The position numbers and the translations under genes are program-made. Shown here piece after piece: positions 63,691 through 64,000 of a stretch of DNA of 64,000 bases (positions within the stretch are counted from its first letter, which is position 1; each line of letters begins with the position of its first letter). The notes under the pieces are model-generated. The model was not told the DNA's origin and did not search any database. It was given only the letters and a program-made list of their open reading frames with translations. The stretch comes from Paralithodes platypus (taxonomy: Eukaryota > Arthropoda > Malacostraca > Decapoda > Lithodidae). The DNA lies in NCBI GenBank assembly GCA_032716605.1, contig CM064509.1, positions 44,136,120 to 44,200,119 of the forward strand, written 5' to 3'.

Positions 63691-64000
63691 CTGGACCCCA
63701 CAAAATGCGGTGTAGTTCATCCTTCTTCATCGATATTCTGGGCTGGTATCTCAGTAAGGTAGAGTTATCAGCATATGAGTGGATAAGACTAGAGGTACAG
63801 TTGACGAGATCATTTAATGAAAATTAGAAAGAGAACTGGAGACAGGACAGAACCCTGAGGAACACCAGAATTGGTATGTTGATGAAGTTAAGGAATTGCT
63901 GCTATGAAATGGTCAGAAAGAAGAGACAAGGGACAGATAGAGGGATAGAAACCGAAGAAGGGTAGTTTCTAAATTAGAGATTTGTGTCAATTTCTATCGA
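63691..64000 (-). pseudogene. Jockey/CR1-like LINE RT fragment at the window edge
   Basis: Minus strand, in shifting frames: VPQGSVLSPVLFL (motif B), IND-like, then SSLIHSYADNSTL (motif C, with YADN in place of YADD). It is related to, but diverged from, the intact LINE at 22106-25102 (SYADDSTL). It continues beyond the window. Confidence 0.8.

Overview
This window looks like non-genic DNA from a large, repeat-rich animal genome. I found no host protein gene, functional tRNA or rRNA gene, CRISPR array or bacterial-style operon. Long (TA)n arrays, Penelope-like elements with GIY-YIG domains, a DDD piggyBac transposase, jockey-type and restriction-like-endonuclease LINEs, tRNA-headed SINEs and several gypsy-type LTR retrotransposons point to an arthropod. 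A decapod crustacean is my best guess, inferred only from the type and mix of repeats.

Layout. 1-9,921: a LINE tail on the minus strand (237-857); a 3' piece of a LINE with a restriction-like endonuclease (LINE-R), split by a 480-bp TTAA element (1,807-3,089); Penelope element PLE1 with a 58-bp hairpin array in its endonuclease domain (3,090-5,130); a 480-bp TTAA MITE (5,460-5,939); PLE2, a large inverted repeat (6,404-8,482); and tRNA-headed SINEs. 9,922-40,083: one minus-strand gypsy element (A-1) opened by many later insertions. Its 3' LTR holds SINEs, a 5.7-kb piggyBac element with an intact 956-aa transposase, and a LINE tail. Its pol is split by a 9.2-kb coding-poor LTR element (C), whose 5' LTR carries a near-complete jockey-type LINE with an intact 998-aa ORF and whose 3' LTR carries a TTAA MITE. 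Its pol is split again by a near-complete LINE-R, itself hit by two TTAA MITEs. 40,084-43,427: microsatellites, a SINE and unassigned DNA with tandem repeats. 43,428-62,763: a second gypsy element (A-2, plus strand, target duplication ATCAT). Its protease was hit by a Gmr1-like gypsy element (B) with the order protease-integrase-RT, itself carrying a 480-bp MITE. Its RNase H was hit by a probable solo LTR, also carrying that MITE. 62,764-64,000: a palindrome, a (TA)n array, unassigned DNA and a LINE RT fragment.

The window contains its own controls. Because the two LTRs of an element are identical when it inserts, the unfilled LTR shows the empty site for the piggyBac element, one MITE and two LINEs. 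Two different MITE families, both 480 bp, sit in the same TTAA of two LINE-R copies.

The most unusual coding signal is in the gypsy A family. An ORF downstream of integrase runs in frame through the polypurine tract into the 3' LTR, and the LTR-encoded protein is conserved between two diverged copies with many synonymous changes.
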